In this document: positions 63,997-64,000 of the stretch, one piece after another
Position numbering within the stretch: position 1 is the stretch's first letter
How the letters are laid out: every line of letters begins with the position of its first letter
Assembly (NCBI RefSeq): GCF_016650815.1
Contig: NZ_JAEKEZ010000038.1
Location: 124,001 to 188,000, forward strand
Length of the DNA stretch: 64,000 nucleotides
From: Pseudomonas sp. TH31
Lineage (GTDB): Bacteria > Pseudomonadota > Gammaproteobacteria > Pseudomonadales > Pseudomonadaceae
Direction of reading: 5' to 3'
Program-made: the position numbers and the translations under genes
The notes under the pieces: model-generated
Told to the model about the DNA's origin: nothing
Databases searched by the model: none
Seen by the model: the letters and a program-made list of their open reading frames with translations, nothing else

Positions 63997-64000
63997 ATGA
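63997..64000 (+). CDS. Start of the next gene (ATG only)
   Basis: AGGAGAGGCATC precedes an ATG at 63997, a good ribosome site; only one codon is in the window. From the neighbouring DgoR-like regulator a sugar-acid catabolic gene is plausible. Confidence 0.4.

Overview
This window looks like a chromosomal segment of a Pseudomonas of the fluorescens group. The evidence is high GC, Pseudomonas-type gene families and gene order, and very many palindromic REP-type intergenic repeats of two families: one built on a GTAGGAGC/GTGGGAGC...TTGCTCGCGA core, the other on GTAGGAGCTGCCGAAGGCTGCGATC. I see no rRNA, tRNA, CRISPR array, phage or intact insertion sequence.

Layout. 1-10 kb: end of a serine/threonine-type transporter, a frameshifted SulP transporter, acnB (reverse), a DUF1289 protein, a tandem Usp protein behind a near-ideal ANR/FNR promoter, miaE, and an RstA/RstB-like two-component system. 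10-22 kb: accessory metabolism: a broken MipA gene, a GFA protein, a thioesterase, a LysR gene with an agmatine-deiminase-like enzyme and a polyamine-type binding protein, an ada/PEP-mutase-like/alkA repair operon, an EamA exporter with a histidine-rich tail, two LysE exporters and an AraC regulator. 22-29 kb: an isoquinoline-oxidoreductase-like molybdenum enzyme (iorAB type) with a c-type cytochrome, a GGDEF protein, and a VOC/amidase pair divergent from a LysR gene. 30-48 kb: a core block in the order fabI, peptide ABC transporter (npp/yej type), mltD, gloB, methyltransferase, rnhA, dnaQ, Orn/Lys/Arg decarboxylase. I recall the same order around PA1806-PA1818 of P. aeruginosa. 48-58 kb: a second core block, nadK, phosphoesterase, rhomboid, YeaC-like, DUF2797, pepN, with overlapping or closely spaced genes. 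58-64 kb: a 660-bp inverted repeat, a YCF48/RND pair, and a DgoR-like GntR regulator.

Most unusual structure. Downstream of fabI lies a 1.2-kb array with a period of exactly 211 bp. Each unit carries the last 84 bp of fabI (27 codons plus stop), its terminator and a REP hairpin. Downstream of dnaQ, 14 kb away, the last 84 bp of dnaQ (again 27 codons plus stop) are also copied once behind a REP hairpin, at a 206-bp period. Two unrelated genes thus show the same REP-linked tandem copying of a gene tail of the same length.

Sequence quality. Eight otherwise normal genes are each broken by one missing base: sulP, araC, iorB-like, four npp genes and the decarboxylase. Six of the eight gaps fall in CCCGGG-type runs. 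This suggests sequencing or base-calling errors more than real gene decay, so I give the restored reading for each.
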